Assembly (NCBI GenBank): GCA_044355655.1
Contig: JBIKXS010000008.1
Span: 29,549-93,548, forward strand
Reading direction: 5' to 3'
Origin: UBA3064 sp023258775
GTDB taxonomy: Bacteria > Pseudomonadota > Gammaproteobacteria > Burkholderiales > Burkholderiaceae_E
Length of the DNA: 64,000 nucleotides
Below are positions 9,547 through 18,190 of this stretch, piece after piece. A model generated the notes under the pieces. It saw only the letters and a program-made list of their open reading frames with translations, made no database searches and was not told the DNA's origin. The translations under genes were made by a program, and so were the position numbers. Numbering within the stretch: position 1 is the stretch's first letter; each line of letters begins with the position of its first letter.

Positions 9547-9597
9547 CAAGACAGCCGCTTTTTTCTAACCGGCCCTTTTACAAGACAGCCGTTTTTT
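9547..9597. repeat. Short direct repeat CAAGACAGCCG followed by a T tract
   Basis: Two copies of CAAGACAGCCG, each followed by six T (9547-9564 and 9580-9597), spaced 33 bp apart. They lie in the 138-bp gap between the Mth938-like gene and bcp. Without clear inverted repeats they are poor terminator candidates; a local duplication is the simplest reading. Confidence 0.6.
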
Positions 9598-9660
9598 ATC
9601 TGCTCTCCCATCCATTAGCCTATTTCTTAATCAGCACCTTTCTCGCGAGCCATCCAAAGC

Positions 9661-10131
9661 ATGTCTGAAATACAAAACCCCACCCTCGGGCAAACCATAA
9701 GTCCCTTTGAGGCTGATTCCACGGCAGGCCGCTTTTGCTTGGCCGATCTCACGCAAACCCTTGTGCTTTACTTTTATCCCAAAGACAACACCCCAGGCTG
9801 TACAACCCAAAGCATGGATTTTCGCGATCAACATGCTGCGTTTGTGAGTGCTTCAGCGATTGTCATCGGCGTGTCCCGTGATTCGCTTAAATCTCATGAA
9901 AATTTCAAGAAAAAATATGAACTGCCGTTTGCCCTGATTTCCGATCCAAGCGAAGCGCTTTGCACCCAGTTTGGCGTGATGAAAAACAAGATGATGTACG
10001 GCAAAGCAGTGCGCGGTATCGAGCGCTCGACCTTTGTGATCGACAAAAGCGGTACGGTCCTCAAGTTGTGGCGTGGAGTCAAGATTCCCGGCCATGTCAA
10101 CGAGGTCCTCGAGTTTGTAAAGACGATTTAA
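9661..10131 (+). CDS. bcp: Thioredoxin-dependent peroxiredoxin Bcp
   Basis: Thiol peroxidase of the Bcp/PrxQ group, 156 residues, cytoplasmic. The peroxidatic cysteine is Cys47 in FYPKDNTPGCTTQ. In many Bcp proteins a resolving cysteine sits five residues on; here that position is Met52 (sequence TTQSMDFRD). The enzyme therefore probably works as a 1-Cys type or uses another thiol (Cys26 or the Cys near 100). GVSRDSLKSHENF and the C-terminal half are otherwise typical. Confidence 0.93.
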   Translation: MSEIQNPTLGQTISPFEADSTAGRFCLADLTQTLVLYFYPKDNTPGCTTQSMDFRDQHAAFVSASAIVIGVSRDSLKSHENFKKKYELPFALISDPSEALCTQFGVMKNKMMYGKAVRGIERSTFVIDKSGTVLKLWRGVKIPGHVNEVLEFVKTI

Positions 10132-10164
10132 CTGAGTAAGCAAACCCTTCCTGTAAGAAAACCC

Positions 10165-11979
10165 ATGCCGCTACCACCTGCCCCACGCAAACCAGCCACA
10201 CTTATTGATTTGGAAACGGTCGCCAAGCAGCGTACCCAAGGAGCCCGCAAGAAAACAACGCTAGCAAGTCCAATGCCGACCCTTGCCAGTCCGGTTGCGG
10301 ATACCGATGCACAGACGCAAATCGATGACAGGCCCATGGTGGTCGCTAAGTCATCGGGACCAAGGCCAGGTGACCATGTGCACGACATGCAGGCTTTGAT
10401 TGAACCATCGACAGGGGCGCGTATGAATGTGCAAACGGTGATTGACGCTGGCCTTGGGTCCACGCAGGAGGCGATTGAGGCAAAAGGACGATCTGCTGAA
10501 ATCGTGGACGAAGCGGATTCACCGCTTGCGCAGCAACTCTCAAGAAACATCGCGAACAGCAAAACATCGAGCAACAGGCGCAAGAAGGCCAAATCAAGTG
10601 CAAGTCGCTTGTTTGTGCTCGACACCAATGTGCTGCTGCACGACCCGTCGAGCCTTTTTCGATTCGATGAGCATGATGTCTACCTGCCGATGGTCACGCT
10701 CGAAGAGCTTGATGCGCACAAAAAGGGGATGTCTGAGGTCTCTCGTCATGCCAGACAAATCAGTCGAAGCCTCGATCAACTCATGCAAGCCTCGGGTAGT
10801 GATCCGGCACTTGGCATGTCGCTCGATGCCCTAGGTAATACAGAAGCGAGCGGCAAGCTTTTGATTCAAACCCAAGGCTTGAAGTTTGATTTGCCAGCGG
10901 GACTGCCTGAAGGCAAAGCTGATAATCAGATTCTCGGCGTCGTAAAAAGCCTCCAGGCCTCTCGAACTGACCGGCAAGTTGTCCTGGTATCCAAAGACAT
11001 CAACATGCGCATCAAGGCGCGGGCACTTGGACTGATTGCCGAGGACTATCTCAACGATCAGGTGCTCGAAGACACCGACCTGTTGTACTCAGGGATGACC
11101 GCCCTGCCCGCAGATTTCTGGGAAAGCCATGGCAAAGGGATCGAATCCTGGCAGCAAACCGGATACACCTACTATCGCATTCAAGGGCCACTGGTTCCCT
11201 CTTTGCGCGTGAATGAGTATGTTTACATTGAGGGCACCCAGGCGCTGCATGCCATTGTTCGGGAAATTGTAGGCAGACGAGCTGTTTTGCAAACGCTTCG
11301 CGATTACGGTCATCCCAAACACGCCGTCTGGGGCATAACCGCACGTAACCGTGAGCAGAACTTTGCGATGAATCTGCTCATGGACCCTCAGGTTGACTTT
11401 GTGTCCCTACTCGGACAGGCAGGAACAGGCAAGACACTGCTTGCACTTGCCGCAGGGCTTGAGCAAGTCATTGAGGCCAGACGTTATAGCGAAATCATCA
11501 TGACACGCGCAACAGTGCCGGTTGGCGAGGATATTGGCTACCTGCCTGGCACTGAAGAGGAAAAAATGCAACCCTGGATGGGCGCGCTTGAAGACAATCT
11601 TGAGGTGCTCAATAAGGGCGATAGCAGTTCAAGCCAATGGGAACGTTCGAGCACCCAAGATCTAATTCGCAGTCGGGTTAAGGTAAAAGCGATGTCCTTC
11701 ATGCGGGGGCGAACCTTTGTGAATAAATTCTTGATCGTTGATGAAGCGCAAAACCTCACTCCCAAACAAATGAAAACGCTAATCACAAGAGCTGGCCCGG
11801 GTACGAAGGTGATTTGCATGGGCAATATTGCCCAGATCGACACGCCATACCTTACTGAAGGTTCATCGGGTCTGACCTACGTAGTCGATCGTTTTAAAGG
11901 CTGGAGCCATGCCGGGCATATCACCTTGCAACGCGGAGAGCGTTCAAGACTCGCAGATTTTGCATCGGAAGCGCTTTAA
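10165..11979 (+). CDS. PIN-PhoH fusion protein (PhoH2 type ATPase/RNase)
   Basis: 604 residues. An N-terminal extension of about 145 polar, low-complexity residues comes first. Then a PIN-type ribonuclease domain starts at LFVLDTNVLLHD (Asp153 the first acidic ligand), with EELDAHK and later VSKDINMRIKA. The PhoH ATPase domain has Walker A GQAGTGKT at 417-424 and Walker B FLIVDEAQN. Proteins of this architecture act as RNA helicase-nucleases. It follows bcp by 33 bp. The long N-terminal extension is unusual for the family. Confidence 0.93.
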   Translation: MPLPPAPRKPATLIDLETVAKQRTQGARKKTTLASPMPTLASPVADTDAQTQIDDRPMVVAKSSGPRPGDHVHDMQALIEPSTGARMNVQTVIDAGLGSTQEAIEAKGRSAEIVDEADSPLAQQLSRNIANSKTSSNRRKKAKSSASRLFVLDTNVLLHDPSSLFRFDEHDVYLPMVTLEELDAHKKGMSEVSRHARQISRSLDQLMQASGSDPALGMSLDALGNTEASGKLLIQTQGLKFDLPAGLPEGKADNQILGVVKSLQASRTDRQVVLVSKDINMRIKARALGLIAEDYLNDQVLEDTDLLYSGMTALPADFWESHGKGIESWQQTGYTYYRIQGPLVPSLRVNEYVYIEGTQALHAIVREIVGRRAVLQTLRDYGHPKHAVWGITARNREQNFAMNLLMDPQVDFVSLLGQAGTGKTLLALAAGLEQVIEARRYSEIIMTRATVPVGEDIGYLPGTEEEKMQPWMGALEDNLEVLNKGDSSSSQWERSSTQDLIRSRVKVKAMSFMRGRTFVNKFLIVDEAQNLTPKQMKTLITRAGPGTKVICMGNIAQIDTPYLTEGSSGLTYVVDRFKGWSHAGHITLQRGERSRLADFASEAL

Positions 11980-12079
11980 GCATTAAAGGGCTTTCCGTTT
12001 ACGTGGAGCTTAGCTTAGTTGCAGCACGATGATCAGTTGAAGCGTATTGGTCGGAAGCGCAATGATGGCCTGGGCCAGA

Positions 12080-13450
12080 TCATCCCATGCTGCTATAGTT
12101 TTCAAACTTGGTGTACTTGCCAAGAAAGGTCAGGCGAACGGTTCCAATTGGACCATTTCGCTGCTTACCGATGATGATTTCAGCGGTTCCTTTTTCAGGC
12201 GAATCTGGGTTATACACTTCATCACGATAAATAAAGATTATTACATCGGCGTCTTGCTCAATAGCGCCAGATTCCCGTAGGTCTGACATCACCGGACGTT
12301 TATTCGGTCGTTGCTCGAGCGATCGATTCAACTGCGAGAGCGCTATAACCGGACATTGCAATTCTTTGGCAAGACCTTTAAGTGATCGCGAAATCTCACT
12401 GATTTCAGTCGCTCGATTCTCACCCGCAGCAGAAGCCGAAGACATCAACTGAATGTAATCGATAATCACCAAACCGAGTTGCCCACACTGCCGGGAAAGC
12501 TTGCGCGCTCGGGAGCGTAATTCAAGCGCGTTCAAGCTTGGTGTCTCATCGATATAAAGTTGAGAATCTTGCATTTTTTGAATCGCATTGGTCAAACGCG
12601 GCCAATCGTCATCGACTAGCTGGCCGGTACGAACACGTTGCTGATCCAGGCGCCCTACCGAACAGACCATCCTCATCGCCAATTGGGTTGCGCCCATTTC
12701 CATCGAAAAAACCGCAACTGGGAGGCTTTGATCAACCGCCACATGCTCGCCAATGTTTAGCGAGAATGCTGTTTTTCCCATCGACGGTCGGCCTGCGACA
12801 ATGACCAGATCGCCCGGCTGAAAACCCGAGGTCATCTTGTCGAGATCACTAAACCCCGTAGGCACTCCTGTTATACCGCTATGATTACTTTGATCATAAA
12901 GTTGCCCAATTCGATCGACCACTTGGCTGAGCAAATCGGGTAGTGACTGAAATCCGCTGCGACCCCGAGCACCCTCTTCATTGATGTTGAAAATCTTGGA
13001 TTCGGCCTCATCAAGCAAAGTCCGGGTATCTTTCCCCTGAGGATTGAGCGCTTGATTGGCGATGTCGTCTGCAACAGCAATGAGTCTGCGCAGGATCGCC
13101 CGATCGCGAACGATCTCGGCATAGCGACGGATATTGGCCGCACTCGGCGTATCCTGTGCAAGGCGATTCAGATAGATGAGTCCGCCAACGTCTTCCGCCT
13201 TGCCGATCGTGCTCAACGACTCATGAACAGTCACCACATCAGCGGGCTGATTCTTATCAATGAGCGAGGCAATCGCAACATAGATTTGTCGGTGATCGCC
13301 CCGATAAAAGTCGTTAGCCCTTAAGAGATCGGCAACCCGATCAAAGGCTGTGTTGTCCAGCAGCAAGCCGCCGATGACGGCTTGCTCTGCCTCCAATGAC
13401 TGAGGAGGCAGCCGCAGCTGGCTCAACTCGGGATCGCGGGGTGATTCCAC
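12080..13450 (-). CDS. dnaB: Replicative DNA helicase DnaB
   Basis: Hexameric replication-fork helicase, 456 residues. It has the N-terminal primase-interaction domain (about 20-130), a linker, then the RecA-like domain with Walker A GRPSMGKT at 220-227 and IIDYIQLM as Walker B, and the DnaB motif SDLRESGAIEQDADVI. It is last in rpsF-priB-rpsR-rplI-dnaB. A hairpin pair that could act as an attenuator lies between rplI and dnaB. Confidence 0.98.
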   Translation of the reverse strand: MESPRDPELSQLRLPPQSLEAEQAVIGGLLLDNTAFDRVADLLRANDFYRGDHRQIYVAIASLIDKNQPADVVTVHESLSTIGKAEDVGGLIYLNRLAQDTPSAANIRRYAEIVRDRAILRRLIAVADDIANQALNPQGKDTRTLLDEAESKIFNINEEGARGRSGFQSLPDLLSQVVDRIGQLYDQSNHSGITGVPTGFSDLDKMTSGFQPGDLVIVAGRPSMGKTAFSLNIGEHVAVDQSLPVAVFSMEMGATQLAMRMVCSVGRLDQQRVRTGQLVDDDWPRLTNAIQKMQDSQLYIDETPSLNALELRSRARKLSRQCGQLGLVIIDYIQLMSSASAAGENRATEISEISRSLKGLAKELQCPVIALSQLNRSLEQRPNKRPVMSDLRESGAIEQDADVIIFIYRDEVYNPDSPEKGTAEIIIGKQRNGPIGTVRLTFLGKYTKFENYSSMG

Positions 13451-13468
13451 GGCGATGATTTGCTTCTC

Positions 13469-13506
13469 AAAAGGCCAGGTGAGCCCAGGTAATGCCTGGC
13501 CTCACC
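13469..13506 (-). terminator. Competing hairpins, possible attenuator between rplI and dnaB
   Basis: On the transcribed strand, AGGCCAGG (complement of 13495-13502) can pair perfectly with CCTGGCCT (complement of 13472-13479), followed at once by a run of four U: an intrinsic-terminator shape. The same bases can pair differently: GGTGAG (13501-13506) with CTCACC (13478-13483) plus CCAGG with CCTGG inside, one G-G mismatch. The two folds exclude each other. The U tract is short, so termination would be partial. Function is inferred. Confidence 0.55.
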
Positions 13507-13533
13507 GCATTGCTTCATGCAACTCGCCGAGGA

Positions 13534-13986
13534 TTAATGCGTCTCGCCGAGCACCGAGACTTTGATCGCTGAAAGCACATCGCTGTGTAAAGCGATTTCC
13601 ACATCATGATCGCCAATGGTCTTAATCGGACCATTTGGAAGACGGACCATGGCTTTTTCAACCTGAAAGCCCTGCTTCTTGAGCGCCTCTGCAATGTCGA
13701 AATTAGTAACAGAGCCGAATAAACGTCCATCGACCCCAGCCTTTTCGGTCATCTGCAGGCTTAGTCCCGAAAGACGCTCGTCTTCGCGTCTGGCTTGTGC
13801 TAAACGATCTGCCTGAACCTTTTCCAACTCAGCACGACGCGCCTCAAATTCAGCGATTGCCGCCTGAGTGGCTCGTCTGGCTTTACCCTGAGGAATCAGA
13901 AAATTACGCGCATAACCGTCCTTGACCTTCACGACGTCGCCAAGTTGGCCCAGGTTAACAACCTTCTCGAGCAAGATGATTTGCAT
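13534..13986 (-). CDS. rplI: 50S ribosomal protein L9
   Basis: 150 residues, standard length. The opening MQIILLEKVVNLGQLGDVVKVKDGYARNFLIPQGKA is diagnostic of L9, followed by the long connecting helix and the C-terminal domain. A clear AAGGAG Shine-Dalgarno precedes the ATG. It lies 24 bp after rpsR and before dnaB. Confidence 0.98.
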   Translation of the reverse strand: MQIILLEKVVNLGQLGDVVKVKDGYARNFLIPQGKARRATQAAIAEFEARRAELEKVQADRLAQARREDERLSGLSLQMTEKAGVDGRLFGSVTNFDIAEALKKQGFQVEKAMVRLPNGPIKTIGDHDVEIALHSDVLSAIKVSVLGETH

Positions 13987-14009
13987 AACAATACTCCTTC
14001 TTGTTGCGA

Positions 14010-14285
14010 TCAGTGGTTGTCGGTGTAGGGTAGTAGTGCGAGAAAGCGCGCACGCTTGATGGCGTCGGTCAGCTGACGCTGATACTTCGCACTGGTCCCG
14101 GTAAGACGAGCTGGAATAATCTTGCCTGTTTCAGTAATGAAATCCTTCAGCAGATCAACATCCTTATAGTCGACCCACTCCATTTTTTCGGCGGTGAAAC
14201 GGCAAAATTTGCGCCGTTTAAAAAGCGCACCTTGGGTTGGGCGCTTCGGCTTGCGATCTTTCATGTTGCGACGTGTAAATGCCAT
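14010..14285 (-). CDS. rpsR: 30S ribosomal protein S18
   Basis: 91 residues starting MAFTRRNMKDRK at the ATG complement of 14283-14285, preceded by AAGGA at the right distance. A longer frame from 14300 would overlap priB and add residues foreign to S18. The body has KFCRFTAEKMEWVDYKDVDLLKDFITETGKIIPARLTGT, typical of S18, which pairs with S6 on the 30S platform. Confidence 0.97.
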   Translation of the reverse strand: MAFTRRNMKDRKPKRPTQGALFKRRKFCRFTAEKMEWVDYKDVDLLKDFITETGKIIPARLTGTSAKYQRQLTDAIKRARFLALLPYTDNH

Positions 14286-14286
14286 G

Positions 14287-14559
14287 TCAATTTCCTTCAA
14301 TGATCTTCATATCTTGAACATGCATACGCATACTTCGTGCATGCATCCGAATCGGTGCGATAAATCCTTCGAGTTGCAGCAAACTACCTAAGGGAAGACG
14401 ACTCGCCTGAATCGCCAAGGCTTCGGTAAATCGCAATGTCATCTCAAACTGAACCTGGCGCGCTGCGCCTGCCTCGCTAACTTGCTCGTCGACCCTGCCA
14501 GAAGCGTCGAGAATTGCAACGCCTGCTGGGCTGTATCGAAGGGCCTGAATCGCCGTCAA
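14287..14559 (-). CDS. priB: Primosomal replication protein PriB (start uncertain)
   Basis: OB-fold single-strand DNA-binding protein of the PriA restart primosome, lying between rpsF and rpsR as usual in betaproteobacteria. The conventional start available is TTG at 14557-14559, giving 90 residues with LRYSPAGV, the family's first core motif. In frame upstream, before a stop at 14602-14604, is VNHLSLRLS, which matches the usual first beta strand (MNRLxLxAxL), with GTT where ATG or GTG would be expected. No ATG or GTG exists in that stretch. Either a non-standard start is used, the protein is shortened, or there is a base error. Confidence 0.88.
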   Translation of the reverse strand: MTAIQALRYSPAGVAILDASGRVDEQVSEAGAARQVQFEMTLRFTEALAIQASRLPLGSLLQLEGFIAPIRMHARSMRMHVQDMKIIEGN

Positions 14560-14610
14560 GCTAAGGCGAAGGCTCAGATGATTAACATGCCGCCCGATGA
14601 ATCAACTCGC

Positions 14611-15000
14611 TTATTCGCCTGTTTGCGCTGCCACAGCCTGCGGTACGGCCTCGACCACGCTACGACGCGACTCTTCGCGTTGAATCTGGCGCAACATTGG
14701 CGACTGACCAGTGTGTGCCTTCTTCATGCTCGTGGTCATGTGGCGCAACACGGCGTCATTAAAGCGAAAAGCATTTTCCAACTCAGCCAAACATGCCGGG
14801 GTGCACTCAAGATTAAGCATCACATAGTGCGCTTTTGTCATTTTTGCAATCGCATAGGCTAGTTGACGTCGTCCCCAGTCCTCAATGCGATGAATCTTGC
14901 CTTGTTGCGATTCGACCATAGTTTTATAACGTTCGACCATGGCGGGTACCTGTTCGCTCTGATCAGGATGGATGATCAAGACGATTTCATAATGACGCAT
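14611..15000 (-). CDS. rpsF: 30S ribosomal protein S6
   Basis: 129 residues. MRHYEIVLIIHPDQSEQVPAMVERY and GKIHRIEDWGRRQLAYAI are characteristic of S6. A strong AAGGAG lies just upstream of the ATG. First gene of rpsF-priB-rpsR-rplI-dnaB. The C-terminal tail after about residue 105 is variable, as is normal for S6. Confidence 0.98.
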   Translation of the reverse strand: MRHYEIVLIIHPDQSEQVPAMVERYKTMVESQQGKIHRIEDWGRRQLAYAIAKMTKAHYVMLNLECTPACLAELENAFRFNDAVLRHMTTSMKKAHTGQSPMLRQIQREESRRSVVEAVPQAVAAQTGE

Positions 15001-15029
15001 CAGCTAGTTCTCCTTTTTGGTTAGTTTCC

Positions 15030-15059
15030 TTGCGGAATTCCCCATGGACCGCTGCGCAA
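15030..15059 (-). promoter_or_regulatory. rpsF leader hairpin, candidate S6:S18-binding autoregulatory site
   Basis: The transcript about 30 nt before the rpsF ATG can fold with TTGCG/CGCAA as outer stem, or GCGG/CCGC enclosing TCC/GGA with an unpaired ATT on the 3' side. A structured leader bound by the S6:S18 complex and containing a CCG element is known upstream of rpsF in many bacteria; here CCG is present on the 3' arm. The match is by eye and not tested against the family model. Confidence 0.35.
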
Positions 15060-15072
15060 GCAAAGAAGATAA

Positions 15073-15092
15073 ACATTGCAAAATTGCAATGT
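15073..15092. promoter_or_regulatory. Perfect 9-2-9 palindrome upstream of rpsF
   Basis: ACATTGCAA-AA-TTGCAATGT is a perfect inverted repeat about 75 bp upstream of the rpsF start. It could be an operator or overlap the promoter. No downstream T run on either side supports a terminator. Confidence 0.5.
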
Positions 15093-15165
15093 GGCCGCCA
15101 GTGCCAAACGCAGAATGACCAGCCAAGACGCGCGTCGGGGCGCTTAGCCAGCGAGGAACCTGAAA

Positions 15166-16170
15166 TTATAACCCGGGAACCGGCGTTAATAAAGGAGCAC
15201 CTTCTCGCCAGGCAAGAAGATTGCGCGCAGCCAGCATTGCCATCCCCAAACGCGACGACAGGGTTGCTGAGCCAATATGAGGCGTCAGCACAATATTGTC
15301 GCAGGCCAGTAAGGCAGGATGGACCGTTGGTTCACCTTCAAAGACATCAAGACCTGCCGCAGCGATACGCCCTTGTTTGAGTGCATCGGCAAGCGCTGCA
15401 TCGTCAACGATCCCGCCTCGGGCAATATTAATTAAGGTAGCCGTCGATTTCATACCTTGAAGCTGCCCAGCACCGATCACATGATGGGTCGCTTGCGAAT
15501 AAGGCAGTACGAGCATCACATGATCGGCGGTCGCAAGCAGTTCTTCCAGACTAAGTCTGCTCGCACCAAGCGCATCGGCCTGAGCGGACTCGCTTCGATT
15601 GTGATAACAAATGCGCATTGAAAATCCCTGCGCCCTGCGGGCAATCGCGCAGCCGATCCGACCCATACCGACAATACCGAGCGTGGCACCATACAAATCG
15701 GCACCAAGGAACTGATCCCAGGCCCATCCCTTCCACGAGCCAGCGCGCAACCAGCGCTCAGACTCAGTCACCCGACGCGCAGTGGCCATAAGCAGCGCCC
15801 AGGCCATATCGGCTGTTGCTTCAGTGAGTACGTCGGGCGTATTGGTAACGGGAATACCGCGCTCACGGCATGATCCAAGATCTATATGATTATAACCAAC
15901 AGAACCTGTAGCAATCATGCGCAATTGCGGTGCTGCCGCAATCACTGCGGCATCAATACGATCGGTCGCAACGGTATAAAGCGCATCCATCGGGGCAATA
16001 TTTGCCCGCATTTGCTCAGGTCCCCAAGGTTCATCCGCATCGTTATGTTTGATTTCAAAATGCTCATTGAGTGCATCGAGTACCGCTGGAAAAACCCGCC
16101 GGGTAATTAACAGACGTGGCTTTGATGATTGCGGTTCTTTTGATAAGGCATTCGAATCCTGATTTGACAT
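15166..16170 (-). CDS. D-isomer-specific 2-hydroxyacid dehydrogenase (glyoxylate/hydroxypyruvate reductase-like)
   Basis: 334 residues, NAD(P)-dependent. The dinucleotide loop is GIVGMGRIG. Catalytic residues are visible as Arg in INIARGGIVDD, Glu in GLDVFEGEPTVHP and His in LTPHIGSAT. The overall pattern is closest to GhrB/hydroxypyruvate reductases rather than to D-lactate or phosphoglycerate dehydrogenase, but substrate is not certain. Downstream of the LutC-like gene by 47 bp, same strand, which could hint at 2-hydroxyacid metabolism. Confidence 0.9.
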   Translation of the reverse strand: MSNQDSNALSKEPQSSKPRLLITRRVFPAVLDALNEHFEIKHNDADEPWGPEQMRANIAPMDALYTVATDRIDAAVIAAAPQLRMIATGSVGYNHIDLGSCRERGIPVTNTPDVLTEATADMAWALLMATARRVTESERWLRAGSWKGWAWDQFLGADLYGATLGIVGMGRIGCAIARRAQGFSMRICYHNRSESAQADALGASRLSLEELLATADHVMLVLPYSQATHHVIGAGQLQGMKSTATLINIARGGIVDDAALADALKQGRIAAAGLDVFEGEPTVHPALLACDNIVLTPHIGSATLSSRLGMAMLAARNLLAWREGAPLLTPVPGL

Positions 16171-16217
16171 GTGTTTACTCTTTAAGCGTTATCTTTAATC
16201 TCGTTAACTGCAAATGT

Positions 16218-16910
16218 TTAGCCAACGAGAATGATATGAACCCGATAAGGGCCGTGGGCACCCATCACGAGGGTCTGTTCGATATCGGCAGTTCGAGAAG
16301 GACCGGAGACAAGATTCATTGCACGCGGGGGTTCGCCGTACTGATCGCGCATCAAGGCAAAAGCGTCCTCATAATGCGGGACGATACGCTCGACCGACAG
16401 CAGGGCAATATGAGTCTCAGGTAGTAAATGGGTTGAGGCAGGCGTCTGCGCCGACGATAAGAGCATGATCGTGCCTGTCTCGGCAATGCCAGCAAAAGCT
16501 CCTCCAAGCCCCACCAAGTCGTCGCCACGAGGCGCCCTAAACTCGATATCAAGCACCGGAAGATCTGGTGAATTCGTACTAAAGTCAATATGAGAAAAGC
16601 TAGGCCATGCAGCAACATGCAGACTTAACTGCCTCGCTGCTAAGTATCGGGCAATTGCTTGAGGAACTTCGGACTCACCAGGCACACGGTCAAAAGTGCT
16701 CCCCATACGTTGCGCCTGCATACAAAAGTGCTCGACAACATCAGCACCAATGCTTGGCCCCAGACCCCGCGGGTGTTCGTGCAGGTAGGCATCGCGATCC
16801 CTCGTGCGAGCAAGATCGGCAGGCGAGCCTTTGGCCGGATCGCCATGGCCTTGCGCCTGACGAATGCGTCGAAGGATCGATTGTCGGGCAAGTGAGGTAT
16901 CGGGAATCAT
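16218..16910 (-). CDS. LutC/YkgG-family lactate-utilization-type protein
   Basis: 230 residues from the ATG complement of 16908-16910, which overlaps the pncB stop as ATGA. A longer frame would extend deep into pncB. Family features: an N-terminal helix RQSILRRIRQA, then GLGGAFAGIAETGTIMLLSS and the end VSGPSRTADIEQTLVMGAHGP, typical of the LUD domain. In the lutABC operon LutC works with two iron-sulfur proteins in L-lactate oxidation. LutA and LutB are not adjacent here, so the role is open. Confidence 0.87.
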   Translation of the reverse strand: MIPDTSLARQSILRRIRQAQGHGDPAKGSPADLARTRDRDAYLHEHPRGLGPSIGADVVEHFCMQAQRMGSTFDRVPGESEVPQAIARYLAARQLSLHVAAWPSFSHIDFSTNSPDLPVLDIEFRAPRGDDLVGLGGAFAGIAETGTIMLLSSAQTPASTHLLPETHIALLSVERIVPHYEDAFALMRDQYGEPPRAMNLVSGPSRTADIEQTLVMGAHGPYRVHIILVG

Positions 16911-18100
16911 GCGGTTTCCTTTGCCTCCTGGGGAAGCGGAATGCCAAAAACCTGGCACAGGTAACCCAGATAGGCCTCATCGTCACACATATTTTTAGCA
17001 GGCGTATCGGATAACTTAGCAACAGGCTGTCCATTACAGCGGACCATTTTCATAACGATTTGGAGCGGTACATAACCCAGATCGTTCGTTAGATTAGTAC
17101 CAACACCAAAGGCAATCTTACTTCGCTCATGGAAACGCTTATAAAGTTCGATCAACACCGGGAAGGTTAAGCCGTCAGAAAAGACCAGAGTTTTTGTTTT
17201 TGGATCAATGCGGCGTTGCTCATAGTGCGCAATCATCCGCTCCCCCCAATGAAAGGGATCGCCGGAATCATGCCGCGCACCATCAAACAACTTGCAAAAG
17301 TACAAGTCAAAATCGTTCAAAAACGCATCAAGGCCGTATACATCGGATAGAGCAATCCCGAGATCACCTCGGTACTCGCGCGCCCAGGTTTCAAAACCGT
17401 AAATTTGCGAGTCGCGCAAACGTGGTCCCAGGGCTTGGCAGGCCTGTAAGTATTCGTGCGCCATGGTACCGAGCGGGGTCATGCCGTGCTTCATGGCATA
17501 AAACACATTTGACGTGCCCACAAAATGCGGCCCCAGTGCAGTTTTTAAACTTAGCAGAACCTCTTCGTGCCATAGCCTAGAAAACCGACGCCTAGTTCCG
17601 TAATCGGCTAGGGTAAGACCGTCCAAGACCGGATCTTCGCGGATCAAACGGGACTTTTCGATTAAACGCCTTCTGCCCTCAGTGTAGTCAGGCATGGGGT
17701 GCATACGCCTGAAATAGAGCTCATTGATAATTGCCAGTACTGGGATCTCAAACAAGATCGTGTGCAACCAGGGGCCTTCTACCGTCATGTCGAGTTCGCC
17801 AGAATCGAGCCCCTTAATTTCGATCCATCGCGGATTCATTTGAAAAAGGGCAAGAAAATCAACGAAGTCACTCTTGATGAAGCGAAGACTGCGCAAATAT
17901 TCAAGTTCGCGTTCACGAAATCGCAAGCTGCACAAGGCATTGATTTCGTCGCGGATCTCATCAATGAGCGGGCGAAAATCAACGCCAGGTGTACGGCACT
18001 TGAAGCGATACTGAACCTGAGCACCCGGAAAGTGGTGAAGCACCACTTGCATCATGGTGAACTTATAAAGATCTGTATCGAGTAATGATGAGATGATCAT
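16907..18100 (-). CDS. pncB: Nicotinate phosphoribosyltransferase
   Basis: 397 residues. Forms nicotinate mononucleotide from nicotinate and PRPP in NAD salvage. DLYKFTMMQVVLHHFP, the FVGTSNVFYAMKHGMTPLGTMAHEY stretch with the catalytic His region, ARHDSGDPFHWGERM and LVFSDGLTFP are characteristic. First gene ahead of the overlapping LutC-like gene and divergent from fdxA with a 90-bp gap. Confidence 0.96.
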   Translation of the reverse strand: MIISSLLDTDLYKFTMMQVVLHHFPGAQVQYRFKCRTPGVDFRPLIDEIRDEINALCSLRFRERELEYLRSLRFIKSDFVDFLALFQMNPRWIEIKGLDSGELDMTVEGPWLHTILFEIPVLAIINELYFRRMHPMPDYTEGRRRLIEKSRLIREDPVLDGLTLADYGTRRRFSRLWHEEVLLSLKTALGPHFVGTSNVFYAMKHGMTPLGTMAHEYLQACQALGPRLRDSQIYGFETWAREYRGDLGIALSDVYGLDAFLNDFDLYFCKLFDGARHDSGDPFHWGERMIAHYEQRRIDPKTKTLVFSDGLTFPVLIELYKRFHERSKIAFGVGTNLTNDLGYVPLQIVMKMVRCNGQPVAKLSDTPAKNMCDDEAYLGYLCQVFGIPLPQEAKETA

Positions 18101-18190
18101 GCCAAGATTCTAACGACAGTATGAAGCGGCGTCAGCTTTACTTTACAGTTCGGCTAGAATTCAACGATTCTGGTCAAACGAGGTCTACCG

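Noticed and set aside
10128..10628. 166-residue minus-strand frame over the start of the PhoH gene
   Set aside because: Antisense to the low-complexity N-terminal extension of PhoH; no recognisable features.
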